From Bacillota bacterium (lineage in GTDB: Bacteria; Bacillota; Clostridia; Acetivibrionales; DTU013), in the NCBI GenBank assembly GCA_023426125.1, contig JAFABI010000113.1:1-64000 (forward strand): a DNA stretch of 64,000 nt, written 5' to 3'. Position numbers and translations under genes: made by a program. This document shows, piece by piece, positions 26,543 to 37,100 of this stretch. The first letter of the stretch is position 1. The number at the start of each line of letters is the position of its first letter. The notes under the pieces were generated by a model. It was not told the DNA's origin. It was given only the letters and a program-made list of their open reading frames with translations, and made no database searches.

Positions 26543-28048
26543 TTATGCATGGGATGGTTCACTTTCCTTCAAGATGACATCATGTGCTCCGCCCTCGATG
26601 ATGCTGGTGGAAGATACCAGGGACAACCTGGCGTTCCTGTGAAGCTCATCCAGCGTGAAACTGCCGCAGGTGCACATGGTTGCTTTAAGTTTGCTCAAAG
26701 TAGTATCCAGATTGTCCTTCAGCTTGCCGGCATAGGGTACATAGGAATCCACGCCCTCTTCGAAATCCAGCTTCTGTTTGCCGCCCATATCGTATCGCTG
26801 CCAGTTGCGGGCCCTGTTGGAGCCTTCTCCCCAGTATTCCTTCACAAAGCTGTTGCCGATTTTCAGCTTTCTGGTAGGGCTTTCGTCAAACCTGGCAAAA
26901 TAGCGTCCCAGCATGATGAAATTCGCTCCCATGGCGAGGGCCAGCGTCATATGGTAATCATGCACGATACCGCCGTCCGAGCAAATGGGGATATAAACGC
27001 CCGTCTTCTCATAGTATTCATCCCTTGCCTTTGCTACCTCAATGACCGCAGTGGCCTGGCCTCTTCCGATCCCTTTCTGTTCTCTTGTAATGCAAATGGA
27101 TCCGCCGCCGACTCCCACTTTTACAAAATCGGCGCCAGCCTCCGCAAGGTAAAGGAAGCCCTCCTTCTCCACTACATTTCCGCCGCCCACCTTCACTTCT
27201 CCGTTATATTCCTGCTTGATCCATTGAAGCGTCTCCTTCTGATATTCGGTGTATCCATCGGAGGAGTCTATGCAGAGTATGTCCGCGCCTGCTTCAACAA
27301 GAGCCGGAACCCGTTCCTTATAATCCCTGGTGTTTATTCCTGCACCGGTGATCAATCGTTTGTTGGAGTCAAGCATTTCGAGAGGATTTTCCTTGTGACT
27401 GTCGTAATCTTTTCTGAATACCATGTAGACGAGGTTTTGCTGTTTATCGATGATGGGAAGGCAGTTTAGCTTGTGATCCCATATCATGTCGTTTGCCTCT
27501 TTCAGGGATATTCCCTCTTCCGCGTAAATGAGCGATGCGAAAGGCGTCATGAATTCACTGGTTTTTCTTTCCAGTGGTGTCCTGCTGACCCTGTAATCCC
27601 TGCTTGTTACAATGCCAAGCAGCTTTCCGGTAGGTGATCCGTCTTCTGTCACCGCGATGGTAGAATGCCCGGTGCGTTCCTTCAAGGCCAGCACATCCCT
27701 GAGGGAATCCTCCGGTTTCAGGTTGGAATCGCTTACCACAAAGCCTGCCTTGTATTTTTTCACTTTGCGGACCATCTCCGCCTGCTGTTCGATGGGCTGT
27801 GATACAAATATGAAGGACAATCCGCCGTACCTTGCCAGTTCAATTGCCATGTTGGAATCCGATACCGCCTGCATTACTGCGGAAACCAGTGGTATATTGA
27901 TGCTTAAAGAAGGCTTCTCGCCTTGTTTGTATTTGACGATGGGTGTTTTCAGGCTGATATTTGCAGGTGTGCAATCTTTTGTCGTCAGGTTTGGCAGTAG
28001 AAGATACTCGCTGAATGTTCTCGATGGTTCGTCATAAAAATAAGCCAT
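26543..28048 (-). CDS. guaB: IMP dehydrogenase
   Basis: 501 residues. Converts IMP to XMP with NAD+, the first committed step of GMP synthesis. Two CBS domains lie at about 105-220 inside the barrel. The active-site loop reads GVGGGSICITREQKGIGRGQ with catalytic Cys319, and the flap includes LDFEEGVDSYVPYAGKL. The sequence differs from the Bacillus type and matches the roughly 500-residue clostridial form. The ATG is preceded by AGGAGG. A consensus promoter is at 28118-28146. Confidence 0.96.
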   Translation of the reverse strand: MAYFYDEPSRTFSEYLLLPNLTTKDCTPANISLKTPIVKYKQGEKPSLSINIPLVSAVMQAVSDSNMAIELARYGGLSFIFVSQPIEQQAEMVRKVKKYKAGFVVSDSNLKPEDSLRDVLALKERTGHSTIAVTEDGSPTGKLLGIVTSRDYRVSRTPLERKTSEFMTPFASLIYAEEGISLKEANDMIWDHKLNCLPIIDKQQNLVYMVFRKDYDSHKENPLEMLDSNKRLITGAGINTRDYKERVPALVEAGADILCIDSSDGYTEYQKETLQWIKQEYNGEVKVGGGNVVEKEGFLYLAEAGADFVKVGVGGGSICITREQKGIGRGQATAVIEVAKARDEYYEKTGVYIPICSDGGIVHDYHMTLALAMGANFIMLGRYFARFDESPTRKLKIGNSFVKEYWGEGSNRARNWQRYDMGGKQKLDFEEGVDSYVPYAGKLKDNLDTTLSKLKATMCTCGSFTLDELHRNARLSLVSSTSIIEGGAHDVILKESEPSHA

Positions 28049-28117
28049 GTTATTTACCTCCTCCTAACGGTTTTTATCGAGTTGTTTGCAGGAATTGCTT
28101 CAAAAATATTAGATAAG

Positions 28118-28146
28118 ATTATACAGAAGAAGAAGCCGTACGTCAA
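28118..28146 (-). promoter_or_regulatory. sigma-A promoter of guaB
   Basis: TTGACG, 17-base spacer, TATAAT on the minus strand, leaving a leader of about 60 nt. That is too short for a purine riboswitch. Confidence 0.85.
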
Positions 28147-28155
28147 GAAAATTAA

Positions 28156-28182
28156 CAAAAAAAAATAGACCTTGCGGTCTAT
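28156..28182 (-). terminator. intrinsic terminator of spoIIR
   Basis: ATAGACC, loop GCAA, GGTCTAT followed by nine T on the minus strand, 27 bases past the spoIIR stop. A textbook rho-independent terminator. Confidence 0.92.
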
Positions 28183-28208
28183 CCTGTTGCGTAACAATCG
28201 TTACTTTA

Positions 28209-28931
28209 TCATGGGGTGTTGAATATTCTGGCCAGCAGTCCTGTGAATTTGATTTTTGAATCCTGAAAAAATTCTACAATCTTGAATTTAATTTTTATCG
28301 GTATCTCATCATCCGTATCCGCGGACGCAACGATACTGTATTCCTCTTCCGTAAGAGCATTTTTCAGCTCATCCTTTACAGGCTCCGGGACGGTGCCATG
28401 GGTCACATCCACAAAGCATAGCGGCGGGAAGATAACGCACCACCAGTTCGCTCCTTCGCCTTTGCCGATGACCACCCGTAAGGCCTCATAATTCCCGGCG
28501 GGCAGAGCTATATCTCCATAGGATTTTGTAGGAAAAGGATAGCTCCCGAGACTGACCCTGACGTCATAGTCCCAGCCCTGCCGGGTAAGCTCTTCTTTTG
28601 CAACAGCTGCAATTTCGTTCATATTTTTATTGATGATATTTTTTGTCTGTTCAACATTCCTGGAAGGTCCAAGCTGAAGCTTCGTATACTCCAGAATCCT
28701 GTCCCGGACATCGCGTTTAAGCGCCTGGTCGGCCGGTGAATCGCTGTTTGCGATTACATGGAGCCTGATCAGGTTATCGGCCAGCCCCTTGTTTACTCCC
28801 TCGGAATAGGAACTCAATAACATACCGGCAACAATGGATGCGGTAATAAGTAACGTTATTCCTATCTTTACAGCATTGCCCAACCGCGGGCTGCTTCCAA
28901 TCGCTTTCATCATCAGTAAACCCTTGCTCAT
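28209..28931 (-). CDS. spoIIR: stage II sporulation protein R
   Basis: 240 residues. SpoIIR is made in the forespore and secreted to trigger processing of pro-SigE by SpoIIGA in the mother cell. An N-terminal membrane helix/signal (about 20-42) is followed by the conserved IRLHVIANSDSPADQALKRD and the YPFPTKSYGD and NWWCVIFPPLCFVD motifs. The ATG at 28931 follows GGGGGG; the frame upstream is open but lacks a good ribosome site and spans the pyrG terminator. A TTGACA hexamer lies at 28973-28978 with only a weak -10; no clear SigF box was found. Confidence 0.94.
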   Translation of the reverse strand: MSKGLLMMKAIGSSPRLGNAVKIGITLLITASIVAGMLLSSYSEGVNKGLADNLIRLHVIANSDSPADQALKRDVRDRILEYTKLQLGPSRNVEQTKNIINKNMNEIAAVAKEELTRQGWDYDVRVSLGSYPFPTKSYGDIALPAGNYEALRVVIGKGEGANWWCVIFPPLCFVDVTHGTVPEPVKDELKNALTEEEYSIVASADTDDEIPIKIKFKIVEFFQDSKIKFTGLLARIFNTP

Positions 28932-29000
28932 TTGCAATCCCCCCGAAAATACAATGTCGTTAATATAAGTATTGTCAAGGAATGAGCATTTTATACCGAT

Positions 29001-29030
29001 AAAAAAGAAGCACTTCATCATGCTTCTTTT
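29001..29030 (-). terminator. intrinsic terminator of pyrG
   Basis: AAGAAGCA, loop, TGCTTCTTTTTT on the minus strand, 34 bases past the pyrG stop. The A-run on the other side makes it potentially bidirectional. Confidence 0.85.
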
Positions 29031-29063
29031 ATTATTTGTAATTGTTTGGATTGTTATGATGAT

Positions 29064-30680
29064 TTATTTGCTTTTTCTTTTCTGTTCGGCCAGCGATGCC
29101 TTGATAAAATCCCTGAACAAGGGGTGAGGCCTGTTGGGTCTCGATTTGAATTCGGGATGGAATTGTACGCCGACAAACCACGGATGCTCGGGCAATTCAA
29201 TGATTTCCACGAGCCTTTCGCTGGGCGAAAGCCCTGAAAGCGCCATTCCCCTGCCTGTCATCAGCTCCCTGTATGCATTGTTGAATTCATATCTGTGCCT
29301 GTGTCTCTCATAGATCAATTCATCGTTATAAATCCCGAAAACCCTGGATTTTTCATTTATCTTGCAGGGATAGATACCAAGACGCATGGTCCCGCCCTTT
29401 TCGTCAATGTCCCTCTGCTCCGGCATCAGGTCGATTACCGGGTGTGCGGTATTTTCATTGAACTCGGAGCTGTGGGCGTCGGTAAAGCCGCATACGTTTC
29501 TGGCAAATTCTATGACAGCCATCTGCATTCCGAGACATATTCCAAAATAGGGTATCTTGTTTTCTCTGGCATATTGAGCAGCGAGGATTTTCCCCTCGAT
29601 ACCTCTGTCGCCAAACCCGCCGGGCACAAGTATCCCATCCGCCTCCAAAAGTAACTCCCCGATATTTTCGCTATCCACATGCTCCGAATTGACCCATTTT
29701 ATGCGGACATCGGCATTATTGGCGATCCCGCCGTGTTTCAGCGCCTCCACAACACTAAGATACGCATCGTGAAGCTCTACATATTTTCCAACAAGTGCAA
29801 TGGTAACCGATTCTTTGAAATTCCTCTGTTTCTCCACCATTTCCTTCCATTCGGTCAGATCCGGCGCATGACATTCCAGCCCAAGGCGCTTGCATACGAT
29901 ATCGGCCAATCCTTCTCTCTCAAGCATCAAAGGCACTTCATACAATATTTCCACGTCCATGTTCTGAATGACTGAGTCTCCCCGCATATTGCAGAACAAG
30001 CCTATTTTGTCCTTCAGATCCTTTGAAAGCTGCTTTTCGGTGCGGCAGACAATAACGTCGGGCTGAATCCCGATGCTTCGAAGCTCTTTTACGCTATGCT
30101 GGGTCGGCTTTGTTTTCAGTTCTCCCGACTTGCTGAGATAAGGCACCAGGGTCACGTGGATATACATGACATTTTCTCTTCCGATATTCGTGGTTACCTG
30201 CCGTATGGCTTCAAGAAACGGCAGACTTTCAATGTCGCCGACGGTGCCGCCGATTTCGGTAATTACCACATCCGTATGATCGGATTTGCCTACCCGATAA
30301 ATTCTGTCCTGTATTTCATTGGTAATATGAGGGATTACCTGAACGGTACCCCCGAGGAAGTCCCCTTTTCTTTCCTTGCTGATGATGGACCAATAGATTT
30401 TTCCTGTGGTGACGTTGCTGTTTTTATTCAGGTTTTCATCGATGAATCTTTCATAGTGTCCAAGGTCCAGGTCCGTTTCAGCTCCATCGTCTGTAACAAA
30501 CACCTCTCCGTGTTGATAAGGGCTCATTGTACCCGGATCGACGTTGATGTACGGGTCAAATTTTTGAATGGTTACGTGCAGACCCCTCGCCTTGAGCAGC
30601 CTTCCAAGTGATGCGGCAGTAATCCCCTTGCCTAAACCTGACACAACACCGCCGGTTACGAATATGTACTTTACAGACAT
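29064..30680 (-). CDS. pyrG: CTP synthase
   Basis: 538 residues, full length. Amidates UTP to CTP with glutamine and ATP. The N-terminal synthetase domain starts KYIFVTGGVVSGLGKGI with the P-loop. The C-terminal class I glutamine amidotransferase has the nucleophile in FGICLGMQM and the His/Glu of the triad in GVQFHPEFKS. A sigma-A promoter lies 40-70 bases upstream. There is no room for a long attenuator; the initial transcribed bases could matter, as in the Bacillus reiterative mechanism, but no clear C-run was seen. Confidence 0.97.
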   Translation of the reverse strand: MSVKYIFVTGGVVSGLGKGITAASLGRLLKARGLHVTIQKFDPYINVDPGTMSPYQHGEVFVTDDGAETDLDLGHYERFIDENLNKNSNVTTGKIYWSIISKERKGDFLGGTVQVIPHITNEIQDRIYRVGKSDHTDVVITEIGGTVGDIESLPFLEAIRQVTTNIGRENVMYIHVTLVPYLSKSGELKTKPTQHSVKELRSIGIQPDVIVCRTEKQLSKDLKDKIGLFCNMRGDSVIQNMDVEILYEVPLMLEREGLADIVCKRLGLECHAPDLTEWKEMVEKQRNFKESVTIALVGKYVELHDAYLSVVEALKHGGIANNADVRIKWVNSEHVDSENIGELLLEADGILVPGGFGDRGIEGKILAAQYARENKIPYFGICLGMQMAVIEFARNVCGFTDAHSSEFNENTAHPVIDLMPEQRDIDEKGGTMRLGIYPCKINEKSRVFGIYNDELIYERHRHRYEFNNAYRELMTGRGMALSGLSPSERLVEIIELPEHPWFVGVQFHPEFKSRPNRPHPLFRDFIKASLAEQKRKSK

Positions 30681-30719
30681 GGTTTATCCTCCAAAATAGA
30701 ATGCCAAACATACCTTATA

Positions 30720-30748
30720 ATTTTATATTTGTAAATTTGCCATGTCAA
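30720..30748 (-). promoter_or_regulatory. sigma-A promoter of pyrG
   Basis: TTGACA, 17-base spacer, TAAAAT on the minus strand, just ahead of pyrG. Confidence 0.8.
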
Positions 30749-30789
30749 TAGCAAAAACACGAAACAAAAATAAAAACATTTTCGCTATG

Positions 30790-30830
30790 CATGGGCGAGC
30801 AACAAATGCAAGGCATTTGCGACCAGCCTC
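30790..30830. repeat. GGCGAGCA hairpin (family C, copy 2)
   Basis: ATGGGCGAGCAACAAATGC and GCATTTGCGACCAGCC share sequence with 19253-19293; the core CAAATGC/GCATTTG is a perfect stem. It lies between pyrG and the protease gene. Confidence 0.65.
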
Positions 30831-30839
30831 GTTGAAACG

Positions 30840-30893
30840 CCTCGATTCAGTGGGAAATCTTTCCACAACGGAAAAATTCCCTCTGGATCGAGG
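30840..30893 (-). terminator. long hairpin at the end of the S41 protease gene
   Basis: CCTCGATTCAGTGGGAA pairs with TTCCCTCTGGATCGAGG (two mismatches), with an inner TTTCC/GGAAA stem. It lies 31 bases past the protease stop. No clean T-run follows, so it may act as terminator or as mRNA 3' end; it also resembles the other palindromic elements. Confidence 0.6.
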
Positions 30894-30923
30894 CATTGTA
30901 AACAGGGTAAATTGCAGCTATCC

Positions 30924-32432
30924 TTATTGGTTCAGCACCTCTACCGCTTTGGCATACTGTTTGTCATATTTCAGAAGTATCCCGTCCAGAGCGTTATTGA
31001 GTGCCTTTTGTGTAGAAAAATCGATCACTCCGTAAGGGAAAAGCTTCACATCCTTCTGAAATTGCTTAATAGCGGCAAAGGTCTTCTCATCCAGTAAATT
31101 ATCCGGTGTTCCGACATCATAGCCCAAAACCTTCAATATCTTTTCCGCATTGGTAACATCCGTACCGCCGTCGTTCAAACCGGGCTTGTTGGTCAATGCA
31201 AGTTTTTGGATTCCAGCCAGGACCACCTCGGAAACGGGCTTGGTATCTTCTATTACGATATCCGGTGTAATGCCTGTTCCGTCAATCATCCTGTCGTTGG
31301 GCGTGTAATAATAGCCGATTGTCATTTTGGTATAACCGACGATTTCACTGTCTTGGGGAATAATTCCATGTTCCCGCTCCAGATCCAAAACATCCACCAG
31401 CTTTATACCCAGCTGCTTTTCGTATTTTGCAGACGCTTCAGGAGTCAGGATGGGTATCAATCCCTGTACTTTTGCCTTGCCGAAGGTTTTTGTACCGATC
31501 AGGGTGCCTGCTTCGGTATCCTGGATGGCTCCGGCCACAATCTCCGATGCGCTTGCGCTCAAGCCGTCCACCAGCACAGCCAGCTTGTATTTGGGAGCTT
31601 CAAGAGAGGACATGTAGATTTCATCGCTGTATTTTTCCGATTTAAAATCCAGTGTGGTTATTATTCCTTCCGGCACAAACCTTCTGGCGATGGCGATGGC
31701 CTGACTGACCTCGCCCCCCGGATTGCCGCGAAGATCCAGGATGATTTTCGTAACCTTTTCCTTGTCCATCTGTTCCAGAGCCAGAGCCATGTATGCACCC
31801 GCGGTGGAACTAAAGGTATCCAGCCTGATATAGCCGATTCCGCCAATGATGGAATAGGTAACCGGGTTAAGGGTGATAACGGCACGGGTTATATCCACCT
31901 CTACGATCCTGGACATACCGTTTCTTATAAGGCCGAGCTTCACATTGGTACCGACTTCACCCATAATTAACGAGGCCGCTTCGTCCAGAGACACTCCCAC
32001 CATGTTCCTGCCGTCTACTTCCGCGATCCTGTCCCCTTGCAATACGCCCGCTTTTTCCGCAGGTGAACCGGAAAATACTTTGGCCACCAATATGTACTCG
32101 CCGCTTAATTCCATTTGTATGCCAATGCCTGAAAACGTTCCGCCGACATCCCCCAGAAAGGCCTCCGCTTCTTCAGGCGTATAGAAGGTGGTATATGGAT
32201 CCATGGTATCGAACATGCCATCCAATGCGCCCTGCATCAACTGTTCCGCTGTAATCTCGCCGTTATATCTCTCAAGGATCATATCGATAACCTTCTGAAA
32301 ATAATCCGCATCAATGGTTTGCTCACTATCGCCGGCGGCATTTGCAACTGTTATCTGCGAAAACAGCAGGCAAAAAACCAGAAGTAAAAGTGTTAGCAGC
32401 TTGAATGTGCCTTTCTTTATGTAGTGTCTCAC
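30924..32432 (-). CDS. S41 family carboxy-terminal processing protease with PDZ and peptidoglycan-binding domains
   Basis: 502 residues from a GTG start at 32432 (AAGGGGAA site five bases upstream). Signal peptide or membrane anchor TLLLLVFCLLFSQITVANA, then a PDZ domain (FSGIGIQMEL, AGVLQGDRIAEVDGRNM), then the S41 catalytic domain with the nucleophile Ser in GLSASASEIVAGAI and Lys in FGKAKVQG, then a C-terminal PG_binding_1 domain (KILKVLGYDVG, AAIKQFQ). Secreted CtpA/CtpB-like protease acting at the cell envelope; CtpB-type members act in spore signalling, but that role is not shown here. Confidence 0.93.
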   Translation of the reverse strand: MRHYIKKGTFKLLTLLLLVFCLLFSQITVANAAGDSEQTIDADYFQKVIDMILERYNGEITAEQLMQGALDGMFDTMDPYTTFYTPEEAEAFLGDVGGTFSGIGIQMELSGEYILVAKVFSGSPAEKAGVLQGDRIAEVDGRNMVGVSLDEAASLIMGEVGTNVKLGLIRNGMSRIVEVDITRAVITLNPVTYSIIGGIGYIRLDTFSSTAGAYMALALEQMDKEKVTKIILDLRGNPGGEVSQAIAIARRFVPEGIITTLDFKSEKYSDEIYMSSLEAPKYKLAVLVDGLSASASEIVAGAIQDTEAGTLIGTKTFGKAKVQGLIPILTPEASAKYEKQLGIKLVDVLDLEREHGIIPQDSEIVGYTKMTIGYYYTPNDRMIDGTGITPDIVIEDTKPVSEVVLAGIQKLALTNKPGLNDGGTDVTNAEKILKVLGYDVGTPDNLLDEKTFAAIKQFQKDVKLFPYGVIDFSTQKALNNALDGILLKYDKQYAKAVEVLNQ

Positions 32433-32556
32433 AATAATTCCCCTTTTTATTTCATTTTTGGGCGTATCGCAAAAGCAAGCAGACTGCAGGGGCAGCCATT
32501 GGCCGTCCCTGTTTTTTTGGGACACGCCTTACCGATATATCTATTCTAGCATATAT
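32433..32556 (-). promoter_or_regulatory. structured leader and probable promoter of the S41 protease gene
   Basis: TAGAAT at about 32541 is a likely -10, although the -35 is weak. The leader contains GGCGTGTC facing GATACGCC and an inner CAGGGACGGCC / GGCTGCCCCTG hairpin, so it is strongly folded. Part resembles the GGGACGG-type repeats. Confidence 0.45.
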
Positions 32557-32587
32557 AAAAGAAAATGACGACCTTTTTTGGCCGTCA
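32557..32587 (-). terminator. intrinsic terminator of the SLH operon
   Basis: TGACGGCC, loop of six A, GGTCGTCA followed by TTTTCTTTT on the minus strand, about 47 bases past the stop. Confidence 0.88.
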
Positions 32588-32633
32588 GGATGCAAATTAA
32601 CTTTTTTGTAACATATTAAATAATGTCGATAAA

Positions 32634-34160
32634 TCAGTAGTTGATAATGTTCTCCCTGTAATCTGCCCTGATCCCGGACTGCATGTAGGAAATCAGCCGG
32701 TTTATCATTGTCGCGGCCCTGGCTTTGGTCAGCTTCTCATTGGGCTTGAGATACCCCTTGTCGTCCCCCTGGATAAGACCGATCCTTTCCGCTACATACG
32801 CTGCATTTCTGGCGCTTGCAGGAATAAGGTCGTTGTCTTTGAAATTGGTGACGGCCACCGGGGAGGGCGCTAAGGCTTCCAGCCCTAGAGCGCGTACGAA
32901 AATTGTCAGTGCATCCGCAACGGTAAGGCTTTCATTGGGACCAAACAGATTCTGCCCCTTTCCGGTGATCAGCCCGCGATTGAAAGCGTCTTCGATCTGG
33001 GTAAAATATGTATTGTCAATGGAGACATCGTCAAAGGGGGAAACCGGCGTCTGCTTTTTGTTTGTCTGGGTCCGCGAGGCTACTCTTGTAGTCAGCGCAG
33101 GATCGGCAGGAACTTCCTTGGCAACCTGGACGATGGCCGCCGCAAACTCTGCCCTTGTAATGTACTGGTCAGGCCTGAATCCGGTTCCATCGCCTTGAAA
33201 TACTTCCAGTCCGAACATCAACCGGATATCGCTTTCGGCCCAATGTCCTCTCACACTGCTCAAAGCTGCGGAGGGCAGCCTTCTTTGCACCGGGAAGGTT
33301 TCAATCTTCAAGCTGCCGGATTTGGCGACCATCCTGTCGGTGGATATGCCTTTGGAATCAAATTCAGGGAGCCTGCTGGTATATTCCAGCACATTATTAT
33401 TGTACTGGGTCTCCACATACCCGCCTTCAAAGCTGATTTCATCCGGTTGATTTTTGTAATATTTCAGCTGCCTTGTAACATTGGACGAAAGTGAGACGCT
33501 TGCCGTCCCTCCCCACTTATCGGTTTTTCCGTTGTTGTTGTTTTCGCCGGCAATTATATAATTCAGTACTTCTACCTCTGCATTTCCCCAGTATTGGTCA
33601 TAGCCGTAGAAATTTCCCGTCGTTTCGATGGTAACCGAGCCGCCGTTTGCAGCCGTCCCTACCTGGTATATCTTCTTGCCCCAGACGTTTCCGGCATAAT
33701 AATTGATCGCAGGCTTGGTATCCACAAGACTGGTTCTGGTAAAGTCACTGCTTTTTAAAACATAGCTTGTATCACCGAACTTTAACGTTTCTGTCGGCGC
33801 CCTTGCGAAGGAGGATTCCTCTACAATCTGCCCATTGTCTTTTTTGATAACGGTTGTTGTAAAGGATAGCACCCGGTTCAATGTAGCAGCTTCATCCGCA
33901 TTTCTCAAGCTGTAGGTATACGTCGAAGTGATTTTGTCCTGCTTCACCTGCTTCCGAATAGTCAGCGTCCCTTTCAGCACAACAGGCTTACCCGTGATAA
34001 AGCATACCTCCTGGTATTCGTAAGAGGTTTTTCCCGCTACATCCCCGGAGGAAATCCCGCCTTCATAGCCCGCATCGCCTTCCCTGGCGAGGGCGGGCCC
34101 GGTTGGAAGCGTACACAGCAGTATGAGAGAGCATACCACAAAAATTATAAATTTCTTCAT
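32634..34160 (-). CDS. S-layer homology (SLH) domain protein
   Basis: 508 residues. Signal peptide ending near TLPTGPALA. The first roughly 300 residues are a beta-rich domain I do not recognise. Three SLH repeats fill the C-terminal 190 residues (GHWAESDIRLMFGLEVFQGD, FDDVSIDNTYFTQIEDAF, FKDNDLIPASARNAAYV), which bind pyruvylated secondary wall polymer and anchor the protein to the cell wall. The ATG at 34160 follows GGAGG. It lies 22 bp behind the larger SLH gene, so the two form an operon. Confidence 0.92.
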   Translation of the reverse strand: MKKFIIFVVCSLILLCTLPTGPALAREGDAGYEGGISSGDVAGKTSYEYQEVCFITGKPVVLKGTLTIRKQVKQDKITSTYTYSLRNADEAATLNRVLSFTTTVIKKDNGQIVEESSFARAPTETLKFGDTSYVLKSSDFTRTSLVDTKPAINYYAGNVWGKKIYQVGTAANGGSVTIETTGNFYGYDQYWGNAEVEVLNYIIAGENNNNGKTDKWGGTASVSLSSNVTRQLKYYKNQPDEISFEGGYVETQYNNNVLEYTSRLPEFDSKGISTDRMVAKSGSLKIETFPVQRRLPSAALSSVRGHWAESDIRLMFGLEVFQGDGTGFRPDQYITRAEFAAAIVQVAKEVPADPALTTRVASRTQTNKKQTPVSPFDDVSIDNTYFTQIEDAFNRGLITGKGQNLFGPNESLTVADALTIFVRALGLEALAPSPVAVTNFKDNDLIPASARNAAYVAERIGLIQGDDKGYLKPNEKLTKARAATMINRLISYMQSGIRADYRENIINY

Positions 34161-34182
34161 AACATACCTCCATGGACCTGGT

Positions 34183-37100
34183 TCAATTTTCAACAAAAAT
34201 CAAATATGCGTCGCCGGTTACGCCGGTATCCTTCTTTAGAATCCTGACGGCGTCTCCGTTTTTAATCTCCGAAGGCCTTATGATTTTTCCGTCTTTGATG
34301 ATGATGGTGTTCTCCAGCATACCGATCTCCATTTCCTTTGCGGTATTCCATACGAAGCTTTTTTCATTGTAAATTCTGGTATCCCGCAGCCTCAAGCCGT
34401 CCGGTTCTTCCAATAAAGTACCTTCCTCGCCTGTTTTGCCGCCTGAGATTTCAAACACCTTTCCCTTGACATTGACAGTTCCGTAAGGCGCCGTACTGAT
34501 AAGAGATGCATTGGTGCCGTCGGATACGATATAAACCACTCTGTTCAGGTAACTGTCATCGCCATAGGCTTTAAAATCCCTTATATTCAACACGCCGTCA
34601 TCCCCCAGCAGCCTGGTGTTGAAGGTAAGACTGAAGGTTTTGGGCGTATTGTGGTATTCCCAATCCGTGCCCATAAGCTGGGAGAAGGATTCTACCGTAA
34701 AGCTGTTGTTTTCATCGATCACTTTGATTCTGGCCCTGTAAATCTGCAAAAGCCCATTGTCCACCGCTGCTTCCACCAGCACGACTCCTGCGTTGAAACT
34801 GCCTGTCCCATAGCTTCTGTTGGCTACGACATAGGCCCTGTCATTTGCAGTCAGACTGCTGCCGGAAACCAGCCTGCCGTTTTTAACCACGATGCTTCCC
34901 GAATCATAGCTGATGTTTTTGTTTTCATAGGCAAGCCCAAAGCTGGCGGAACCGGACAATCCGCCGGTGATATTGTCGGTATACTTCACTTCGGTATCGT
35001 CGGCATACCGGTAGGAAACCAATACCGCCTTTTCTTCGCCGCCATAATCCTTCTCGACGGCGATATAGGCTTCATTTCCCGCCAGCAGCTTGTTTACCTT
35101 TTCTATGCCAAATGTGCTGTCCCCCAGCTGGAGCCTGCATCCATCGGACAACGACAGGCTCGTAACGCCCTTGCGCTCGGTCCGCTGCCAGGTTCCATTC
35201 CTGAAAACCTGCGTATTCAGCAGCATCAGCTTTTCCGACGTCTCATCGATATAGGAGACTTCCCCTTTGTAAATACTGGTAATAAAATGTTCATTGCCTT
35301 CAATCGTGACTTCTTTCAGTTCCGTGGACTTATTGGTGATGCTGAGAAGCAGCTTAACCCTGTCCCCGTCCTTTAACGAATTGAAGGAAGTCAGCTTTTT
35401 ATCCTGAATGAAAAGCACATCGCTGCCTACGGTCAACACTTGCTGGGTTCCGTCACGGTATTCCACCGCAATTTCACCGGACAGCTTCGAAATCACTTTT
35501 CCGTATTTTACCAGGTAATTGTCTACGGCGCTTATAGAAATGATGTTTCCGTCATCATCCAGCTTCAGGAACGCCGTGTCGCCGATCTGGATCTCATCGA
35601 TGCCTGCCTTCGAATGGTTTTTGAAAATCTCCAGGCTGTTCTGGTTGATGTAGTTGTAAGTGCGCAAAGCCGCCAGCTGTGCACTTGCGCTCGCCCCGGT
35701 GCCTGTTCCGTCTTCGTTGTACAAGGTGATATAACCAAGCTCGGGGTTGTTATCCTCCACGATGCCCTTAACAATACTGCTTTCTTCGGAATTGATGCCG
35801 AAATCCGCCGCCTGGATTGCAGTAACCGTATTGCCGGCATTAATGGTGAGAATTACGGTGGCGTCGGGTGATAATGAACCAATCGTCCCCCTGGCACCGT
35901 TAACTGTCACATTTACATTTGCGCTGTATCTGTAAGTGATATTCCGGCTATCATTCCCCAGGTTGAAGGAAACATTCTGCTCAAGCAGGGCCGGGTCGGG
36001 GAAATCCATCCTGAAGAACTGCATCACATTGACGAGCCGGTTGGCAGGATCGATGGCGCTGATTTGAGCAGCAACATACCTCTCCTCGTTTGCATTGGAC
36101 AAAACGGTTACATATTTTACGGCATTGTCTGCCATCCGGATGATGTACTCTACCCTGTCGCCGTTTTTCAGCAAACTGCTGTCGCCGATTTTGCCGTTTT
36201 TATAGACAACCAGTTCTCTGGCTTCCGATGTCGCAAGCCCTTTTTGCTCGTCTTTGCCGGCCTCCGAGGACTGGATACCTATTCTCTGAAGGCTTCCCGT
36301 GCTGTTGCGAATATCAATCGTTTTACCTGCAAGCCCGGCGCCATTGGAATAATTATCGGTTGACGCTATCCCTTCAACGGTGCCCGTCATTTTTTCATAT
36401 TGCAAAGCCGTCAGAATCTGTGCCTCGGCATTTTTGACAATCTGAGCCGCCTGCTCCCTGGTCACCGGGTTTGTAGGATTAAACCTGCCATTTCCGTCGC
36501 CGTTCATGATCTTATTCTGCAGTACCACTTCAATATAGGGGACTTTCTCAGGGTCGGCGCTTCTCCAATCCAGATAGTTGTTCAATATGTTCTGCTGTCC
36601 GCGGACTGCCTGAAGGTTCAGTGCTCTTGCCAGCCAATAGGCCATTTCCTGCCGCTGGACGGCCCCCTTCCTTTTAAAGGCCGTACTTACCAGCCCCGCC
36701 TGGTCCGCATTCAAAGCGTCCGCCAATTGCTGCCGGGTTATGAGTCCATCATTGGCTGCAAGCTGCAAAAAACCGTCATACCATACCTCCAGCACATCGG
36801 TTTTTTTGTCTGTCCGGGCATTGTTTAAAGCTTCCCCTGCGGTCTGCGCTTCGGCCTCTCTTCCTGCGGCCCTGTACACCACAGAAAGCGCCTCTTCTCT
36901 TGTCATCGTATCGGTGCGGCCAAACCTCCGGTTCATATTTGCAAAGCCCTTTATGATCTCAAGGCCGCTTGCTTCATAGATTGCCGGTTTGGACCATATG
37001 TTTGTGTCCTTGATATCCGTATAGTCAAGATTTTTCAATATCGCACCGGCATCGGCATCACCTGAAAACAGCGCTTCAGGAGCTTCCCCCGATGCTGCGT

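Noticed and set aside
28049..28117. Purine riboswitch ahead of guaB
   Set aside because: The leader from the mapped-looking promoter is only about 60 nt, too short for the aptamer and expression platform.
34651..35376. 241-residue + strand frame inside the SLH gene
   Set aside because: Antisense shadow of a well-supported 1001-residue gene.
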